NCBI RefSeq assembly: GCF_028309625.1
Contig: NZ_JAQMHR010000007.1
Coordinates: 86,241 to 150,240, forward strand
Reading direction: 5' to 3'
Length of the DNA stretch: 64,000 nt
DNA from: Trichococcus sp. K1Tr
GTDB lineage: Bacteria; Bacillota; Bacilli; Lactobacillales; Aerococcaceae
The position numbers and the translations under genes are program-made. Shown piece after piece: positions 61,580 through 64,000 of this stretch (position 1 is its first letter; each line of letters begins with the position of its first letter). The notes under the pieces are model-generated. The model was given only the letters and a program-made list of their open reading frames with translations. It had not been told where the DNA came from and searched no databases.

Positions 61580-61621
61580 GCTATAGGTTTCCTCCGATAA
61601 TTTATATTATTCGTCTCCCGT

Positions 61622-61635
61622 TAAATCGCTTTTAT
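61622..61635. promoter_or_regulatory. CGCTTT upstream element of paralog 3 (cre-like)
   Basis: TTAAATCGCTTTTA followed by TTTATATT, 43 bases upstream of the start codon. Same element at 62104 and 62611. Confidence 0.35.
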
Positions 61636-61689
61636 TTATATTTGAATTAGTTATCTGGTACTCATCCCTCTATTGTTGATCGACCGGTG

Positions 61690-61722
61690 AAAAATGACAG
61701 AGCACCGTTGTTGACACGGCTC
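61690..61722 (-). terminator. Terminator of small paralog 2
   Basis: Arms ACAGAGCaCCGT and ACGGcTCTGT around TGTTGAC, then TTTTTC on the minus strand. Confidence 0.7.
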
Positions 61723-61741
61723 TGTTCCTTTATGATAGCCT

Positions 61742-62071
61742 TTATTCGATCGCTGATAACAGTGCTGATGGGATTGCTGCTGCGGCTGCTGCGGCCCCAC
61801 CTGGGTTTGTGCGGACGGACAGTTTATAGTCCACTTCTTTAAGCAGCAAATCCAGGAAGGCTTGATGATAGACTTCTTTTTTGCGTACGGGAATGCCTTT
61901 CATGAAGACGGTCAGGTTCTCGAGGGCCTTGTTGAAATTATTTGCATCTGCATCCGTATTGAATACATACTCACGGCGTAGGTTCTCATCCGTATTCAGG
62001 TAATAAACGAAAAAATTCTTGTCGTATCTGCTGACACCGCAGTACGGTGCAACCATCTTAAAATTTGACAT
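61742..62071 (-). CDS. Unrecognised small protein, paralog 2 of 3
   Basis: A 109-residue soluble protein, closest to paralog 3: FKMVAPYCGVSRYDKNFFVYYLNT, REYVFNTDADANNF, ALENLTVFM, VRKKEVYHQAFLDLLLKEV, then an Ala-rich tail (GGAAAAAAAIP). ATG 62071 is preferred because GGAGGAAT lies just upstream; the longer frame runs into the upstream element. Family and function unknown. Confidence 0.8.
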   Translation of the reverse strand: MSNFKMVAPYCGVSRYDKNFFVYYLNTDENLRREYVFNTDADANNFNKALENLTVFMKGIPVRKKEVYHQAFLDLLLKEVDYKLSVRTNPGGAAAAAAAIPSALLSAIE

Positions 62072-62103
62072 GTAATAGTATTCCTCCAATAATTCCGATT
62101 TAG

Positions 62104-62117
62104 TTAAAACGCTTTCA
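62104..62117. promoter_or_regulatory. CGCTTT upstream element of paralog 2 (cre-like)
   Basis: TTAAAACGCTTTCA matches TGWNANCGNTNWCA at 13 of 14 positions; 33 bases upstream of the start. Confidence 0.4.
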
Positions 62118-62278
62118 TTTAAATTCAAACAAATATTTGCTGCCGATTACTCGTCATTGCTGTTGTTCAAAAGTGAGCATTCCGCTGCAACTCGTTCCCG
62201 TCGCATCAATGACTGCACACAGTCAATTGTATCGGCAAAACAGTGTTTAATCATCTACCCCCAAGTAATTTGTAGTTA

Positions 62279-62569
62279 TCAGCTTGCTTCTTGCTCATCC
62301 TCAGGAGTCGCCTCGTGCACGATCAATTCGTACTCTTTATCCTTGATAATTTGTTCCAGAAATTCCAGATGATACAGCTCCTCTTTCCCTTTCGGTACGT
62401 TGATCATAAACGCGTCCAAATTTTTAGCTGCATTGCAGAATTCCTGTGCATCTTGCACATTGGCAAAAACATACTCCCTCGCCAAATCTTCCGACTCCAG
62501 ATAAAAAACCTTTACCGCATCACCTTCCATGTGCAAACCACAATAAGGTGAAATGACATTAAACTTCAT
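62279..62569 (-). CDS. Unrecognised small protein, paralog 1 of 3
   Basis: A 96-residue soluble protein, the most diverged of the three: FNVISPYCGLHMEGDAVKVFYLE, REYVFANVQDAQEF, AAKNLDAFMINVP, KEELYHLEFLEQII, and an acidic tail (TPEDEQEAS). RBS GGGGGA six bases before the ATG. The conserved APYCG/SPYCG and YHxEFL motifs define the family. All three genes are collinear and separated by 160-210 bases, each with its own upstream element, as expected from tandem duplication of gene plus leader. Confidence 0.8.
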   Translation of the reverse strand: MKFNVISPYCGLHMEGDAVKVFYLESEDLAREYVFANVQDAQEFCNAAKNLDAFMINVPKGKEELYHLEFLEQIIKDKEYELIVHEATPEDEQEAS

Positions 62570-62610
62570 TCTGTATCCCCCAACTCATATTTTTTGGATA
62601 AGCCAACAAA

Positions 62611-62624
62611 AGTATGCGCTTTCA
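62611..62624. promoter_or_regulatory. CGCTTT upstream element of paralog 1 (cre-like)
   Basis: AGTATGCGCTTTCA followed by TTTATCAT, 42 bases upstream of the start. It matches the cre consensus at about 12 of 14 positions on the best strand. Confidence 0.35.
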
Positions 62625-62995
62625 TTTATCATAAAAAACCAAACGTTAGTTTATAAGCATACAATATCCCTAAGGAAAAGATCCAATATTTTTGCTTAAC
62701 GATGACTAACGTCCCTATTTTTAACTTTAAAATCAAGTTTATTCTTTTTATCAACTAACCCTCAATTAGAATACCACAGGTTTATTCAAAAGAAAAGCCC
62801 TTTTTGAATTTTTTTAAACAAATGTTTTACAGGCGTAATCAACTAATTTTTCATCGCTAATTCCAGCGTTTTTTAACCAATACAGGCAACCATATGCAGC
62901 CGTAGCAAGGAATTTCTATCGCGCCTCAACAACTGCTGCAAACTTGTCGGAGGTCTATTGCTCTCAAGCCACTCTTCTTCGATTCTACGCTTGGT
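62625..62995. other. Gap between the small paralogs and the IS21-like element
   Basis: AT-rich near the genes, then a short GC-richer part with CAACTTGTCGGAGG-like traces. The palindrome AAACAAATGTTT is at 62816-62827. No gene seen. Confidence 0.4.
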
Positions 62996-63014
62996 TGTCA
63001 ACACCGGTTCAAAA

Positions 63015-63081
63015 ATGTTGTTTTTCACCGGTTTAAAAAATGTCGTTTTTCAGCGGTAAGACGATGTTGTTTTTCACCGGT
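63015..63081. repeat. IS21 terminal repeats
   Basis: ATGTTGTTTTTCACCGGT at 63015-63032, ATGTCGTTTTTCAGCGGT at 63040-63057 and ATGTTGTTTTTCACCGGT at 63064-63081, spaced 24-25 bases. They are probable IstA transposase binding sites. Confidence 0.85.
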
Positions 63082-63084
63082 CGA

Positions 63085-63867
63085 TCACGGAGGATCGTCC
63101 GGTGTTTTTTTCTTGGAACGCTGCTCGCGTTCCAGCTTGTAGTCTTTCATGCGATATGAGTTTCCGGTGATCTGGAATACTCTGGAATGGTGGATCAAGC
63201 GGTCAAGAATGGCTGCTGTCACGGCGCTGTCCTGAAAAACGTCTCCCCATTTGGAAAAGGGAATGTTAGTCGTCAGGATGGTGGAATGCACCTCGTGCCT
63301 CAACCGGATCAGTTGGAAGAGGAGACTGGCCTCTTGTTTGGCAATAGGCAGGTAGCCGATTTCATCGATGATGAGGAGCTCGTAGTTCGCATAACGTTTT
63401 AAAATCCGTTCGAGTGTTCCTTTTTCATAAGCCGATTGGAGCTTTTGGATCAGCTCATGACAGTTGATGAATATGGCCTTAACGCCTTGATGGCAGGCTT
63501 CAACGCCGAGGGCAGTCGCCAAATGCGTTTTCCCGACACCTGAATTACCGATGAATATAATATTTTCGGCTTTCTCAAGAAAGCCCATGTGTTGGAGATC
63601 CAGAATTTCATGCCGGTTGATGCTTGGCTGAAAGTAGAAATCGAAGTCTTTGAGTGCACGAATGACCGGAAACCGCGCGTTTTCTACAGCACGCTCCACT
63701 TTCCGATCGGACCGAAACGCCAGCTCTCGATTGGTTAATTCCAGTAGGGCTTCCGTGAAGGGAATCGCTTCACGGTTTACGACTTCCTGGTAGTTGGGGA
63801 AGTATTCGCGCATCCGAAGCAGACCGAGTTTTTCAAAATTATTGAGGAGTTGGACATGGTTACTCAT
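63085..63867 (-). CDS. istB: IS21-family helper ATPase
   Basis: A 260-residue AAA+ protein related to DnaC. Walker A IGNSGVGKTHLA, Walker B LLIIDEIGYLP, sensor TTNIPFSKWGDVF and the arginine motif DRLIHHSRV are all present. It assists the IstA transposase in target selection. Normal length and no disruption, so it is likely functional. RBS AGGAGG six bases before the ATG, just after the istA stop. Confidence 0.95.
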   Translation of the reverse strand: MSNHVQLLNNFEKLGLLRMREYFPNYQEVVNREAIPFTEALLELTNRELAFRSDRKVERAVENARFPVIRALKDFDFYFQPSINRHEILDLQHMGFLEKAENIIFIGNSGVGKTHLATALGVEACHQGVKAIFINCHELIQKLQSAYEKGTLERILKRYANYELLIIDEIGYLPIAKQEASLLFQLIRLRHEVHSTILTTNIPFSKWGDVFQDSAVTAAILDRLIHHSRVFQITGNSYRMKDYKLEREQRSKKKTPDDPP

Positions 63868-63878
63868 TGCAGCACCTC

Positions 63879-64000
63879 CTACACATCATCATACTGCGCC
63901 AAAGAATTTTCAATGAACGCATAGATTTCTTCGTCCTCTTTATGCTTAAACACATCAGACTTCAAAATCTCGTAGGCGTCATGAGTGTCGTACGTATAGG
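63879..64000 (-). CDS. istA: IS21-family transposase, C-terminal end only
   Basis: The last 40 codons of a frame entering from the right edge, ending with TAG at 63879-63881, eleven bases before the istB start. The residues (HDAYEILKSDVFKHKEDEE) fit the C-terminus of IstA; the assignment depends mainly on the position before istB. Confidence 0.75.
   Translation of the reverse strand, partial: YTYDTHDAYEILKSDVFKHKEDEEIYAFIENSLAQYDDV

Larger units (their letters stand above)
62996..64000 (-). mobile_element. IS21-family insertion sequence, one end inside the window
   Basis: Contains istB and the C-terminal end of istA in the usual order. The end outside istB carries three regularly spaced copies of an 18-mer (63015, 63040, 63064), as is typical of IS21 termini. 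The outermost base is placed at TGTCAACACCGG (62996) by its TG start; this end is tentative. The other end lies beyond the right edge. Confidence 0.82.

Overview
The window looks like a chromosomal segment of a low- to mid-GC Gram-positive bacterium. The signs are AGGAGG-type ribosome binding sites throughout, a Lactobacillales-style accD-accA pair, an LtaS-like phosphoglycerol transferase, a Gram-positive type IV pilus operon without PilP/PilQ, and cre-like sites. A Carnobacteriaceae member (Trichococcus-like) fits best, but this is inference from gene content and style, not from a marker gene. No rRNA or tRNA gene was seen. Nearly all genes are on the minus strand.

Bases 1-13841 (minus strand): a polysaccharide locus headed by accD-accA. 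It continues with a ketal-pyruvyl transferase, a Wzx-type flippase, a secreted beta-helix protein, and then a compact block: amino-acid adenylation enzyme, carrier protein, KAS III-like synthase, second carrier protein, two hexapeptide acyltransferases, a BKACE-family enzyme, a GT14-like glycosyltransferase, an initiating sugar-phosphate transferase and a Wzy-like polymerase that runs off the left edge. The block probably makes an unusual (amino)acyl group and attaches it to a glycan sugar. Bases 14542-16163 hold an EEP-family hydrolase (plus strand) and a VanZ-like protein.

Bases 16498-25961 (minus): one type IV pilus operon with three minor pilin-like genes, pilB, pilT, pilC, pilA, pilD, pilM, pilN and pilO, with a strong promoter at about 26053-26081. 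Next to it, 26207-35021 and 44341-49452 form a cyclic-di-GMP island: four diguanylate cyclase-type proteins (one also HD-GYP), one GGDEF-EAL phosphodiesterase, two stand-alone divergent EAL proteins, and a BcsA-like synthase with a PilZ domain next to a large membrane protein. Together they suggest c-di-GMP control of pili and an exopolysaccharide. Similar promoter regions precede two of the cyclases and the synthase.

Bases 35643-43955 and 49856-51187 look like a defence or conflict island. They hold a TOTE-type primase-helicase-PLD protein, a frameshifted XRE regulator, a DarTG toxin-antitoxin pair in reversed order, three NERD proteins and a HigBA relic. Bases 51505-58887 return to surface polysaccharides: two near-identical glycosyltransferases, an LtaS-like enzyme and a CapD/WbpM-type dehydratase. 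Bases 58888-62996 hold IS remnants, a trypsin-fold protein whose catalytic His and Ser positions are substituted, and three tandem paralogs of an unrecognised small family. An IS21-family element (istB and the end of istA) enters from 62996 to the right edge.

About fifteen intergenic regions carry related GC-rich hairpin modules built on CTCCG...CGGAG arms, unlike the AT-rich surroundings. They are an unusual interspersed repeat family that gene annotation does not explain.
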